32,986 nucleotides of DNA from assembly GCA_045639325.1 (NCBI GenBank), contig JAZUCU010000009.1:1-32986 (forward strand), written 5' to 3'. The position numbers and the translations under genes were made by a program. Each line of letters starts with the position of its first letter. The stretch's first letter is position 1. Origin of the DNA: RGIG8244 sp045639325 (lineage in GTDB: Bacteria > Verrucomicrobiota > Lentisphaeria > Victivallales > UBA1829). Below, piece after piece: positions 15,863 through 24,108 of the stretch. The notes under the pieces were generated by a model. The model did not search any database, was not told the DNA's origin, and saw nothing but the letters and a program-made list of their open reading frames with translations.

Positions 15863-17659
15863 TTATTTCTGGTTGTAGACCGGTCCCAGTGCCGCGCAGG
15901 CACGGTAGTCAGCACCTTCCAGATCCATACCGAATGCATTCCACATGCTCGGACGGAAGATCTGATCTTCCGGAACGTTGTGCATGCAGACCGGGATACG
16001 GAGCATGGATGCCAATGTGATCAGGTCGGCACCGATATGACCGTAGGAGAATGCACCGTGGTTGGCGCCCCATTTTGCCATAACCGTGTAAACATCTTTG
16101 AAGCATCCTTCACCAGTCAGGCGCGGCACAAACCAAGTGGTCGGCCAGCCCGGGTCAGTACGCATATCAAGTTTGTCATGAACATCTTTGGGAAGTTCTG
16201 CTGTATAACCTTCCGCAATCTGAAGGACGGGGCCGATACCGGCGATCATGTTCAGACGGGACATGGTCACAGGCATACCGCCGCGAGTGAGGAAACGACT
16301 GGAATAGCCGCCGCCGCGGAAATACTGACGGTTTGCGGGAACCCATTCGACCGCATCAAGACATGCCTGAGCTTCTTCTTCTGTAATATCCCAGAACTGT
16401 TTCATGATCGGGTTGCCGTTGGCATCGCTCTGTCTGCCGGTTGCGTCGGCTGTGGTTGCACCGGAGTTGATCAGGTGGATCAGACCGGGTTCCGGCATAT
16501 CATAGCCGGTAACGCGTTTGACGGCTTCCTGACTCCAGAATGTACGGACGTCGGAGAAGCCCTGAGAGGTACCGGTCAGGAGGTGACCGAACAACATGGC
16601 AACGCCGTTGAGGGCATCGTTTTCGGTTGCGAGAACGAATGCTTCACGGATACCGTTCCAGTCGAAGGAAGAGTTGAGGATGGTTTCCATGAAGTCGCCG
16701 TTGGGCATGAAGTCAGTCCACTGACGCTGTCCCTGGAAACCGGCAGCGATAGCGTTATGGCCGCAGGATTCTTCGACGAAGCCCATTTCAGCGAGTTTGG
16801 GATTGCCGATCATGAGGTCACGTGCGATGATGCACATTTTTGTGACATAATCCCAAATTTCTTCGTAACGTTCTGCTGTGAGGCAGTTTTCCGGCAGATT
16901 GCAGAAATCTTTTGCCTGTTTGCAGTTTTTGCGTACCCATTCGCGGGCTTTTGCATATTCTTCTGCATCATAAATACCTTCGTTGACGCGGCGGATGATT
17001 TCGCACATATCAACGGATTCGCAGCGGATGTTGAAATATTTTTCGAACATGGCGGTATTCACAATGGAGCCGGCGATACCCATGGAGACAGAACCGATGG
17101 AGAGATAGGATTTTCCGCGCATGGAACCGACTGCAACAGCAGCACGGGCAAAGCGCAGGATTTTTTCTTTCACGTCGTCCGGAATGGTTGTATCAGCTGC
17201 ATCCTGAACATCTCTGCCGTAAATACCGAAGGCCGGCAGACCTTTCTGAGCATGAGCAGCAAGAACGGCGGCCAGGTAAACAGCGCCGGGACGTTCGGTA
17301 CCATTGAATCCCCAAACCGCTTTCTGCGTGAAAGGATCCATATCCATTGTTTCAGAACCATAGCACCAGCAGGGAGTGACGGTCAGAGTTGCAGTAACAT
17401 TATTGAGCTGGAATTTCTGCTGACATGCAGCGGCTTCTGCAACACCGCCGATTGTAGTATCGGCAATAACACATTCCACAGGCTGACCATTGGGATAACG
17501 CAGTGTGCTGCTGATCAAAGCGGCGGCTGCTTTCGCCATGTTCATTGTCTGTTCTTCGAGAGATTCACGTACACCTTTGCGGCGGCCGTCGATGGTAGGA
17601 CGGATACCGATTCTGGGCATATCGCCCTGATAACGGTTTTCACCAATGTGAGTTGTCAT
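15863..17659 (-). CDS. fucI: L-fucose isomerase
   Basis: Converts L-fucose to L-fuculose, the first step of fucose breakdown, in the cytoplasm with Mn2+. The 598-aa protein matches the E. coli enzyme (591 aa) closely in many stretches I recall, e.g. NSSFDWNG, FRGGGYSSRFLT, GPVLQIAEG and LASMLRIPVCMHN. The metal/catalytic residues equivalent to E. coli E337, D361 and H528 appear as E346 (ATEND), D370 (FSDVRTFW) and H534 (GANHG). AAGGAG lies 8 bases before the ATG. It stands alone between its own promoter and terminator; fuculokinase and aldolase genes are not in the window. Fucose use fits a mucin- or plant-glycan-degrading gut lifestyle. Confidence 0.97.
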   Translation of the reverse strand: MTTHIGENRYQGDMPRIGIRPTIDGRRKGVRESLEEQTMNMAKAAAALISSTLRYPNGQPVECVIADTTIGGVAEAAACQQKFQLNNVTATLTVTPCWCYGSETMDMDPFTQKAVWGFNGTERPGAVYLAAVLAAHAQKGLPAFGIYGRDVQDAADTTIPDDVKEKILRFARAAVAVGSMRGKSYLSIGSVSMGIAGSIVNTAMFEKYFNIRCESVDMCEIIRRVNEGIYDAEEYAKAREWVRKNCKQAKDFCNLPENCLTAERYEEIWDYVTKMCIIARDLMIGNPKLAEMGFVEESCGHNAIAAGFQGQRQWTDFMPNGDFMETILNSSFDWNGIREAFVLATENDALNGVAMLFGHLLTGTSQGFSDVRTFWSQEAVKRVTGYDMPEPGLIHLINSGATTADATGRQSDANGNPIMKQFWDITEEEAQACLDAVEWVPANRQYFRGGGYSSRFLTRGGMPVTMSRLNMIAGIGPVLQIAEGYTAELPKDVHDKLDMRTDPGWPTTWFVPRLTGEGCFKDVYTVMAKWGANHGAFSYGHIGADLITLASMLRIPVCMHNVPEDQIFRPSMWNAFGMDLEGADYRACAALGPVYNQK

Positions 17660-17702
17660 TTTTTCTTCTCCTTAATTAGAGGTTAAAGTTACATTCTCAC
17701 GT

Positions 17703-17731
17703 ACTTTAAATGCCCTTTTTTAAAAAATCAA
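17703..17731 (-). promoter_or_regulatory. Promoter of fucI
   Basis: Minus strand: TTGATT (17726-17731), a 17-base spacer, TAAAGT (17703-17708), about 44 bases before the start codon. The -10 is weak, which would fit a regulated gene, but I see no clear operator. Confidence 0.45.
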
Positions 17732-17740
17732 ATTCGTTTC

Positions 17741-17770
17741 AAAAAAAACACATAAAATAGTGTTTTTTTT
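17741..17770 (-). terminator. A/T-rich hairpin terminator after the antiporter gene
   Basis: Perfect 11-base inverted repeat (AAAAAAAACAC with GTGTTTTTTTT) around an 8-base loop, just after the stop at 17782. The T-run is part of the stem on both strands, so it could work in either direction. The stem has only two G-C pairs at its top, so its strength is uncertain. Confidence 0.55.
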
Positions 17771-17781
17771 CATATCATAAA

Positions 17782-19905
17782 TCAACCCATCACTGCGTCG
17801 GATTGCTCTGCCGCTGCGGGGGTTACCCCCTGTCCTCCGCCCACCGCATGACTGAATCGTTCCATATCTTCCCCTTTGCCGATGACAGCAAGAATATCAT
17901 TGTCCGCAAACACAAAATCTGCCCGGGGATTGGAAATAAAGTCATCGCCGCGGAGAATCCCCACAACCGAAATTCCATAAACCGTGCGGATGCGGCTGGA
18001 CTGCAAAGTCTGCCCGATCATGGAGCAGGATGCGGATAAATGGATCCATTTCAACTCTACCAGACCGGTGAAAGAACGCATACGGTCAAGCGCATGGGAT
18101 TTGCCAAACATTTTCTTTTCATCCCGCATAATGTGATACCGGTCAAAACGGACGGCATCCAGATAATTCTGGATATCCACCACCGGGGTATTCATGGCGA
18201 TGAGAGCCTGGCGGGTCAGTTCCAATCCGGCTTCAAATTTCGGCTGAACCACTTCAAAAATCTTTGCTTTGCGCAAAACTTCCACTTCCCCCGTAGAATC
18301 GGCACGGGCTACAATCAGAATCTTATCATTCAACTGTTTTGCACGGCTGATCACACTCAGATTTTCCGTCACACCGGGTTCCGCAAGCAACAGAATTTTC
18401 GCCCGGCTGATCCCGGCTCCATTCAATACAACGTCCTGCTGCGGATCGCCATAAATCGTAGCAAGACCTTTTTTCTGGTTTTTCTGGAAAGACCGGTGAT
18501 CGGATTCAATAATCAGATACGGGCAATTCAAACGGGTCAACATGTGCGCAATCGCCCGGGCAATCGTCCCGCCGCCTGCAATGATGACGTGATCCCGCAA
18601 ATCCGGCGGCGGCACAACAATATCCGTATTCAATGTGGTTTTCCAGATCGTTTTCCGCAACAGAGCATAAACAGGAGCCGTCAAGGAATCGAATACAGGG
18701 CCGCCAATCATGGAGCACACAGCAACGGACAGCATCAAGGCATAAAAATGTTCGCTGAATAAGCCGGCGGATAAACCCGTCTGAAGCACGATAAATACGA
18801 TTTCCGATGTGGCAAACATCCCGAACAGCATGGCAATCGGGATAATGTTCCGATAACCGGAGAACCAGGAGACTGCCGCAAGAAAAATCGTACGGGATAA
18901 ACTGGTTACGACCATCAACAACAAGACAAGCGGCAGATTCTGAAGCAGATAAGACACATTCAGCATCATCCCGATGGATACGAAAAACAGCATGGCAAAT
19001 AAGTCACGCACCGGAGTCATTTCGTACAATGCCCGTTTACCATAATCGGATTCACTCAACACGATACCAGCAAGAAATGCACCGAATGAAAAGGATACCT
19101 GCATGGCTTCCGACAACAAACCGATCCCCAATGCCAGCCCCGTCACCGCAAACAAAAACAATTCTTTCGACTCAAAACGTGCCACCTGTCGCAGCAATAC
19201 AGGAATGAATCGTGCCCCCGCAGTCAACATCAGGAACATAAAAATGGCCCCGAGAACCAGCGGGCGAACGGTACTGACCAGACCGGAAGAAAGATTATCC
19301 AGTTTGCAAATCAGAAGCATCAGCGGAATCACCGTCAAGTCCTGCACGATAGAGACACCAATCATCACTTTACTCGACAACGTCCCCATCCGCCGTTTGC
19401 TTTCCAGCGTCTTCAGCACAACCGCCGTACTGGTGGAAACAAAGGCGCAACCGAAGAGGAAACAGGAGGAAACACTGTTCAACAGTCCCGGACGGTATTT
19501 CATCAACAGGAACCCGACACCCGCCACCGCAAAAAGAGTAAACAAGACCTGGGCTAAAGATCCCCAAATCGCCATCCGGTAAACCGGGCGGATGTCTTCT
19601 TTGGAAAATTCGAGTCCCATAGTGAACAACAGCAATGCCACGCCGATATCAGCCAGAGATTTCACCGCAATATCCGCCGCCGAACCGAAACCGGCTTTGA
19701 ACGCCACCCCGACAAATACCCCGGCAAGAATGTAACCGAGAATCAACGGCTGATTGAGTTTTTTTGCCGTCATCCCCCCGATCATCCCGGTAACGACAAT
19801 CACGATCAACGCCGCAATCAGCATTTGCTGCGGATTATCCGGCAGAGAAGCATAAAAAGAGACAAAGGGGCTAGACAATGCGTTGAGGATTTTTTCAGCA
19901 GTCAT
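17782..19905 (-). CDS. Kef/CPA2-type cation:proton antiporter with RCK domains
   Basis: An N-terminal transporter domain of about 12-13 membrane helices (residues about 25-405) has the CPA2 style (NQPLILGYILAGVFVG, LLLFTMGLEF, SIVQDLTVIP with the ion-binding aspartate in QD). It is followed by an RCK_N/TrkA-N nucleotide-binding domain starting at HVIIAGGGTIARAIA (about 428-442) and a TrkA-C domain near 600-690. Such proteins exchange K+ or Na+ for protons and are gated by ligands on the RCK part. The transported ion cannot be read from sequence. The 707-aa length is in the range of YbaL/KefB-type proteins. It is the last gene of a probable galE-exonuclease-antiporter operon (24-base gap). Confidence 0.9.
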   Translation of the reverse strand: MTAEKILNALSSPFVSFYASLPDNPQQMLIAALIVIVVTGMIGGMTAKKLNQPLILGYILAGVFVGVAFKAGFGSAADIAVKSLADIGVALLLFTMGLEFSKEDIRPVYRMAIWGSLAQVLFTLFAVAGVGFLLMKYRPGLLNSVSSCFLFGCAFVSTSTAVVLKTLESKRRMGTLSSKVMIGVSIVQDLTVIPLMLLICKLDNLSSGLVSTVRPLVLGAIFMFLMLTAGARFIPVLLRQVARFESKELFLFAVTGLALGIGLLSEAMQVSFSFGAFLAGIVLSESDYGKRALYEMTPVRDLFAMLFFVSIGMMLNVSYLLQNLPLVLLLMVVTSLSRTIFLAAVSWFSGYRNIIPIAMLFGMFATSEIVFIVLQTGLSAGLFSEHFYALMLSVAVCSMIGGPVFDSLTAPVYALLRKTIWKTTLNTDIVVPPPDLRDHVIIAGGGTIARAIAHMLTRLNCPYLIIESDHRSFQKNQKKGLATIYGDPQQDVVLNGAGISRAKILLLAEPGVTENLSVISRAKQLNDKILIVARADSTGEVEVLRKAKIFEVVQPKFEAGLELTRQALIAMNTPVVDIQNYLDAVRFDRYHIMRDEKKMFGKSHALDRMRSFTGLVELKWIHLSASCSMIGQTLQSSRIRTVYGISVVGILRGDDFISNPRADFVFADNDILAVIGKGEDMERFSHAVGGGQGVTPAAAEQSDAVMG

Positions 19906-19929
19906 TCAAATTCTCCTGATACAGCTGGA

Positions 19930-20484
19930 TCATTCCGCCTGCTGCGGATATAAATCATATAATTGTTTCATGGCATAAGAAAATGCGTACATCGTCAATT
20001 CCGCATCAAACATGGCACGGTGGGCATCGCCTTCCACTTCCGGAAGATGCAACGTTACGCGCAATGACTGGAGACTGTAAGAAGGCAGACGCGGGAACGC
20101 TTTCCGGATCAGCTGGATACTGTCATACGCACCGGTTTTGATCAGGGGTAATCCGCTGCGGGCAAGATTTTCCTGCATGAAACCAAGGTCAAACCGGGCG
20201 TTATGAGAGACCAGTTTGGAACCTTCAATAAATTCCAGAAACTGGTACGCCGCATCTTTGAACGACGGCGCATTGGCAACCATTTCATCCGTAATCCCAT
20301 GGACCGATTGTGCACGGACCGGAATCGGAATGCCGGGATTCACAAGTGTGGTAAAACGGCTCATTGTTCCGTCACATTCCACACGCATAGCACCGATTTC
20401 CACAATGCGGTCACGGACCGGAATCAGTCCGGTCGTTTCCAGGTCAAATACAGTAAACGGGCCGAGAGCATGCCATTTTTCCAT
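19930..20484 (-). CDS. DEDDh 3'-5' exonuclease (DNA polymerase III epsilon-like), 184 aa
   Basis: A compact DnaQ-type nuclease with all catalytic residues in place: D14 and E16 (VFDLETTG), D99 (HNARFDLGF), H155 and D160 (HRAMFDAE). HGITDEMV (62-69) is another family marker. It could be the proofreading subunit of the replicative polymerase or a stand-alone nuclease. I chose the ATG at 20484 because GGGAGA lies at the right distance upstream. The frame is open to 20625, but the earlier part overlaps the end of galE and an ATG at 20514 has its purine run too close. It sits between galE and the antiporter, a grouping with no obvious functional logic. Confidence 0.88.
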   Translation of the reverse strand: MEKWHALGPFTVFDLETTGLIPVRDRIVEIGAMRVECDGTMSRFTTLVNPGIPIPVRAQSVHGITDEMVANAPSFKDAAYQFLEFIEGSKLVSHNARFDLGFMQENLARSGLPLIKTGAYDSIQLIRKAFPRLPSYSLQSLRVTLHLPEVEGDAHRAMFDAELTMYAFSYAMKQLYDLYPQQAE

Positions 20485-20503
20485 AACCGCAGTCTCCCGT
20501 TGA

Positions 20504-21475
20504 TCAGTCTGCATACCCTTCCGGGTGTTTCTGTCTCCACTTCCACGCAGATTCGATGATCTTGCGCGGATCTTCAAACTGGGGTTCCCAGCCCAATTCA
20601 CGCCGTGCCTTGTCGGAACAGGCAATCAAACGCGGCGGGTCACCGGGGCGGCGGGGGACAACGTCTGCCGGAATCGGGTGTCCAGTCACTTCACGTGCTG
20701 CATTGAGGATTTCTTTCACACTGAAACCGGAACCGGTGCCCAGGTTGTAATGTCCACTCTGAGGAGCATAGAGAGCTTTTTCATGAGCCTGTGCCAAGTC
20801 GAGAACATGGATATAGTCACGGATGCAAGTTCCATCCGGCGTATCGTAATCATCACCGAACAACATGGCTTTTTCCCGTTTACCGGCGGCGACCTGCAGA
20901 AGGATCGGAATCAGATGTGTTTCCGGATCATGATCTTCCCCGAACTGTTCAGAAGCACCGGCGGCATTGAAATAACGCAATGCGGCATATTTCAAGCCAT
21001 GAACATCGCTGTACCAGCGCAAGGCTTTTTCAAAACAGAGTTTGGATTCACCATAAGGGTTGATGGGGTTCTGGGTGGTGTTTTCACGGATCGGAATTTC
21101 ATCCGGTTCACCGAATGTGGCAGCAGTACTGGAGAACACAAAACGTTTCACTCCGCCTGCGATAGCAGCATCTGCCAGATTGATGGCATTGCCCAGATTA
21201 TTCTTGAAATATTTACCCGGATTCTTCATGGATTCGCCGACGAGGGAGAATGCGGCAAAGTGCATCACGGCATCGTACTGCCCTTCGCACATGATTTTGA
21301 ACAGAGTGTCACGATCTTCCAGATTACCGTAAATAAATTTTGCCCGGGGGTCAACAGCAGAACGATGACCGGTGATCAAGCCGTCAAATACGGTAACATC
21401 ATATCCTTTGTCCAACAGATATTCGGAACATACACTGCCGATATAACCAGCGCCGCCAGTAACAAAAACTTTCAT
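20504..21475 (-). CDS. galE: UDP-glucose 4-epimerase
   Basis: Interconverts UDP-glucose and UDP-galactose with bound NAD, feeding both galactose breakdown and envelope glycan synthesis. It is an extended short-chain dehydrogenase: TGGAGYIGS (6-14) binds NAD; SST at 115-117 and Y141-x3-K145 in NPYGESK form the catalytic set; YFNAAGA is a GalE signature. The 323-aa length is typical. RBS AGGAG precedes the ATG. Promoter at 21516-21543. galK and galT are not in the window. Confidence 0.95.
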   Translation of the reverse strand: MKVFVTGGAGYIGSVCSEYLLDKGYDVTVFDGLITGHRSAVDPRAKFIYGNLEDRDTLFKIMCEGQYDAVMHFAAFSLVGESMKNPGKYFKNNLGNAINLADAAIAGGVKRFVFSSTAATFGEPDEIPIRENTTQNPINPYGESKLCFEKALRWYSDVHGLKYAALRYFNAAGASEQFGEDHDPETHLIPILLQVAAGKREKAMLFGDDYDTPDGTCIRDYIHVLDLAQAHEKALYAPQSGHYNLGTGSGFSVKEILNAAREVTGHPIPADVVPRRPGDPPRLIACSDKARRELGWEPQFEDPRKIIESAWKWRQKHPEGYAD

Positions 21476-21515
21476 GGGAAGACTCCTGAGTTGTTATTCT
21501 TTAAATATATCCCGT

Positions 21516-21543
21516 AACATACTCCCGTTTTTCCGTTTTTCAA
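21516..21543 (-). promoter_or_regulatory. Promoter of the galE operon
   Basis: Minus strand: TTGAAA (21538-21543), a 16-base spacer, TATGTT (21516-21521), about 41 bases before the galE start. The divergent gap to the GH4-like gene (21476-21730) is A/T-rich and also holds that gene's promoter and two TCGAATT direct repeats of unknown meaning (about 21608-21640). Confidence 0.5.
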
Positions 21544-21662
21544 GACAGGATCGTAAAAAAAACGATGCATCATTAAAAATTTCTCATATTTTATTTGGCA
21601 TATTTTATCGAATTCAAAAAGCGGATTTTTTCGAATTTTCAGAAAAATATTGAAGCAAAAAT

Positions 21663-21691
21663 TTGTATTCTCTGCAAAAGAAAGCTATATT
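21663..21691 (+). promoter_or_regulatory. Promoter of the GH4-like gene
   Basis: TTGTAT (21663-21668), a 17-base spacer, TATATT (21686-21691), 40 bases before the start codon. An AAGGA ribosome site is at 21715-21719. Confidence 0.6.
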
Positions 21692-21730
21692 ATGGAAACA
21701 AATATCAACAAGTTAAGGATTCCATAAATC

Positions 21731-23104
21731 ATGAAAGCTACGTTTATCGGCGGCGGCTCTCTGCGCCTGCTGCCCCTCTTCCGCGGAATGTTCGATAAAG
21801 CTCCCGAAATCTGGGATAACGGCGAAATCAGACTTTATGACTTGAGACAGGATCGGGCGGAAGCCGTAGCCGCTCTCCTTCGCGCATGTCCGGAATTCAA
21901 CAATGCAAAAAATTGCAAAGTCATCTGCCCCGATAATATGGATGATGCCTTGCGGGATATCGATACGCTGTATCTCTCCATGGCGGCAGAACAGAATCCC
22001 TCCCTTACCCTTTCCCGGTATATGGCACATGATCACGGCATTTATTCCTCCGATCAGCTGACCATCAACGGTGCATTTCTCTCCCTGCGTCTCGGCGGAT
22101 TTATCCTGAACATTGCGAAAAAGATGGAACAGCTTTGCCCGAATGCGCTCATGCTGATTTTTGCAAATCCGGTCAGCGTATACAGTTATATGGTCAACGA
22201 ATATACAAAGATCCGTGCCCTCGGGGTCTGCGGCGGATTCAATAATCACCGCTGGGATCTTACACGCATGATTTTCCGGAAAGATGAATGTGACGAAAAA
22301 TGGAATGTGGTTGCAGCCGGGGTCAATCATCTCTCCTACATCATCCGTGGCGATTACGAAGGGGAAGACCTGTATTCTTCCATCTGCCCCAAACATCTGA
22401 CCGACTCCTGGACCAGTCTGCCCGGACACGAATTTGCGTGCGAGTCACTTTATAAAGCCTATCGCCGTTACGGAACTTTGATTTTCTCATCGGAATCGGA
22501 CGGCATCGCTCAGTTGTTCCCGGATTTTGCGCTGGAAGTTCTGATGAAACGCCTGCAGACAGAAGCCGCATTCAACCGGGCGGAAACAACAGAAATGGCA
22601 AAACAGCGCATCAATGCCACCTTTGCAAAATTCATCGAAAATTCAAAACATCCGGAAACCGTGAATTGGGGCGATGGCAGTCTGGAAGCAACCAATTATT
22701 ACGGCATCAACCGGTTCGATATTATTCTGCCGATTCTCAAAGCCCTTGCCGGGATTGAAAAAATGCGCATCGTGGCATCCCGTCCGAACTATGGAGCCAT
22801 CCGTGACCTGCCGGAAAAATGCGCCGTGGAATACACCATGGATATTTTCAAAGATCAGATCACACCGGTGGAAGATCAATACATTCCCCGTCCGTTCTAC
22901 GGTCTGACTGCATCCCTGTCGGAATATCAGACCTTGATCGGGGACGCGATTGCCTTGCATGACAATCATCTTTTTGCCAATGCGCTTGCCGCCTTCCCGC
23001 AGCATACATTCGCAGAAAACAAACGGCAATTGATCCTGAAACTTTTCGATCTGTATTCGGATGTCGATCCCTACATGCTGGAAGCGAAAAAATATTTTCT
23101 CTGA
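21731..23104 (+). CDS. Glycoside hydrolase family 4-like enzyme
   Basis: GH4 enzymes cleave glycosides by an NAD- and Mn2+-dependent oxidation/elimination route in the cytoplasm. Visible features: the N-terminal nucleotide-binding loop FIGGGSLR (5-12), ANPV (145-148), the metal-ligand cysteine C167, and N199-H200 in GVNHLSYI, where H200 would be the second metal ligand. The 457-aa length is normal. The signature after the cysteine reads CGGF. Characterised groups have CHEV, CHSV, CHGx, CDMP or CNVP, so the substrate cannot be assigned. No signal peptide is present. It is divergent from galE and followed by two further carbohydrate-type genes, each with a separate promoter. Confidence 0.8.
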   Translation: MKATFIGGGSLRLLPLFRGMFDKAPEIWDNGEIRLYDLRQDRAEAVAALLRACPEFNNAKNCKVICPDNMDDALRDIDTLYLSMAAEQNPSLTLSRYMAHDHGIYSSDQLTINGAFLSLRLGGFILNIAKKMEQLCPNALMLIFANPVSVYSYMVNEYTKIRALGVCGGFNNHRWDLTRMIFRKDECDEKWNVVAAGVNHLSYIIRGDYEGEDLYSSICPKHLTDSWTSLPGHEFACESLYKAYRRYGTLIFSSESDGIAQLFPDFALEVLMKRLQTEAAFNRAETTEMAKQRINATFAKFIENSKHPETVNWGDGSLEATNYYGINRFDIILPILKALAGIEKMRIVASRPNYGAIRDLPEKCAVEYTMDIFKDQITPVEDQYIPRPFYGLTASLSEYQTLIGDAIALHDNHLFANALAAFPQHTFAENKRQLILKLFDLYSDVDPYMLEAKKYFL

Positions 23105-23116
23105 CATGTTTTTCAT

Positions 23117-23145
23117 TTGAAAAAACAGCTGAATTATGCTATATT
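23117..23145 (+). promoter_or_regulatory. Promoter of the 258-aa secreted protein gene
   Basis: TTGAAA (23117-23122), a 17-base spacer, TATATT (23140-23145), about 42 bases before the ATG. A small A/T palindrome (TTTTTCA/TGAAAAA) overlaps the -35 box. Confidence 0.65.
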
Positions 23146-23186
23146 AGCAGGATATTTTAACTTAACAAACGGAAAGAGAAACTCGA

Positions 23187-23963
23187 ATGAAAAAATTACT
23201 CATTCTCGGAGCTTTGCTCCTTGCTGTTGCCGGTTCCGCTGCCGACAAAGTCATCAATCTGAACAAAGTTGACGCCTGGACACCGGATAAATACATGCAG
23301 GCGGAAGGTGATGTATTGACCGCCAGAAAATCAGCCATCATCACAGGCAAAGAACTCATTGAACTTGATGACAAGCACACCTACAATTTCTCCGGCGAAA
23401 TCAAACAGTTCCCGGGTTGTGTCGTTGCAAGCATCTTTATCGGCTACCAGATCCTGGATAAAGATAAAAATATCATTTCCATGGTCATGGCAAACGGAAT
23501 CAAGCCCTCCACAACCGAATTGGTAAAACCGGCTAAAAAAGGTGATACAACCATCACCATCAAGGCAAACACTCAGTGGACAGCCAGAAATCACTATTTT
23601 ATCGGTTTCGATATTAAAGAGGGCAAACTCTGCAGAAATGTCTCAAGTGCCCGCATTCAGAAAGTGGAAAAAGCCGGTGATCATATGATTGTCACCCTCG
23701 GTAAGCCCATGGAGAAGGATTTTGCAGCAGGCATCAAAGTCCGCATTCAGAATTCCGGCGGCTATTTCTACAGCGGTTACAACAGAACCGGTGCGAACTG
23801 GGCAAAATTCGGCAAAACTCTCAAAAAGAGTCAGTTCTGGCCGGAAGCTGCCTACGTACGCCCGATGCTTCTTCTCAACTGGTCAACACCCTCGAAAACA
23901 GCTGCATCCAAGATCGGTTCACAGTTCAAAGATATGAAACTGACGATCAAAGAAATCAAGTAA
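23187..23963 (+). CDS. Secreted protein of unknown function
   Basis: I do not recognise the family. A clear signal peptide (MKKLLILGALLLAVAGSAA, cleavage near residue 19) sends it to the periplasm or beyond. There is no lipobox and no further membrane helix. The mature part (about 239 aa) looks beta-rich, with many lysines and aromatic residues (NSGGYFYSGYNRTGANW; FWPEAAYVRPMLLLNW), as in carbohydrate-binding modules, but no known module is identified. It lies between two sugar-hydrolase-like genes. It has its own promoter and a strong terminator, so it may be made in larger amounts than its neighbours. A glycan-binding role is an inference from context. Confidence 0.85.
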   Translation: MKKLLILGALLLAVAGSAADKVINLNKVDAWTPDKYMQAEGDVLTARKSAIITGKELIELDDKHTYNFSGEIKQFPGCVVASIFIGYQILDKDKNIISMVMANGIKPSTTELVKPAKKGDTTITIKANTQWTARNHYFIGFDIKEGKLCRNVSSARIQKVEKAGDHMIVTLGKPMEKDFAAGIKVRIQNSGGYFYSGYNRTGANWAKFGKTLKKSQFWPEAAYVRPMLLLNWSTPSKTAASKIGSQFKDMKLTIKEIK

Positions 23964-23980
23964 CACTTGCATCTTTCCCG

Positions 23981-24019
23981 GACCGGAGCGCATACAACAG
24001 GCTCTCCGGTCTTTTTTTA
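23981..24019 (+). terminator. Rho-independent terminator after the secreted protein gene
   Basis: Eight-base stem (GACCGGAG 23981-23988 with CTCCGGTC 24004-24011) followed by seven T residues (24012-24018). Confidence 0.9.
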
Positions 24020-24042
24020 TTTAAAAATTATAGAATTATTAT

Positions 24043-24071
24043 TTGCAAAACCGCGTACTATATGCTATTTT
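24043..24071 (+). promoter_or_regulatory. Promoter of the 842-aa glycosidase-like gene
   Basis: TTGCAA (24043-24048), a 17-base spacer, TATTTT (24066-24071), preceded by TGC as in several other promoters here. It lies about 38 bases before the ATG at 24109. Confidence 0.6.
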
Positions 24072-24108
24072 AAGGCAGGTTTGAATCATTAACAGGAAAG
24101 ATTTTAAT

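Noticed and set aside
20485..20625. Longer form of the second exonuclease (231 aa)
   Set aside because: The extra N-terminus lies mostly inside galE and is low in family similarity; the ribosome site supports the ATG at 20484.
21600..21650. TCGAATT direct repeats between galE and the GH4-like gene
   Set aside because: Only two short A/T-rich copies; not enough to call an operator.
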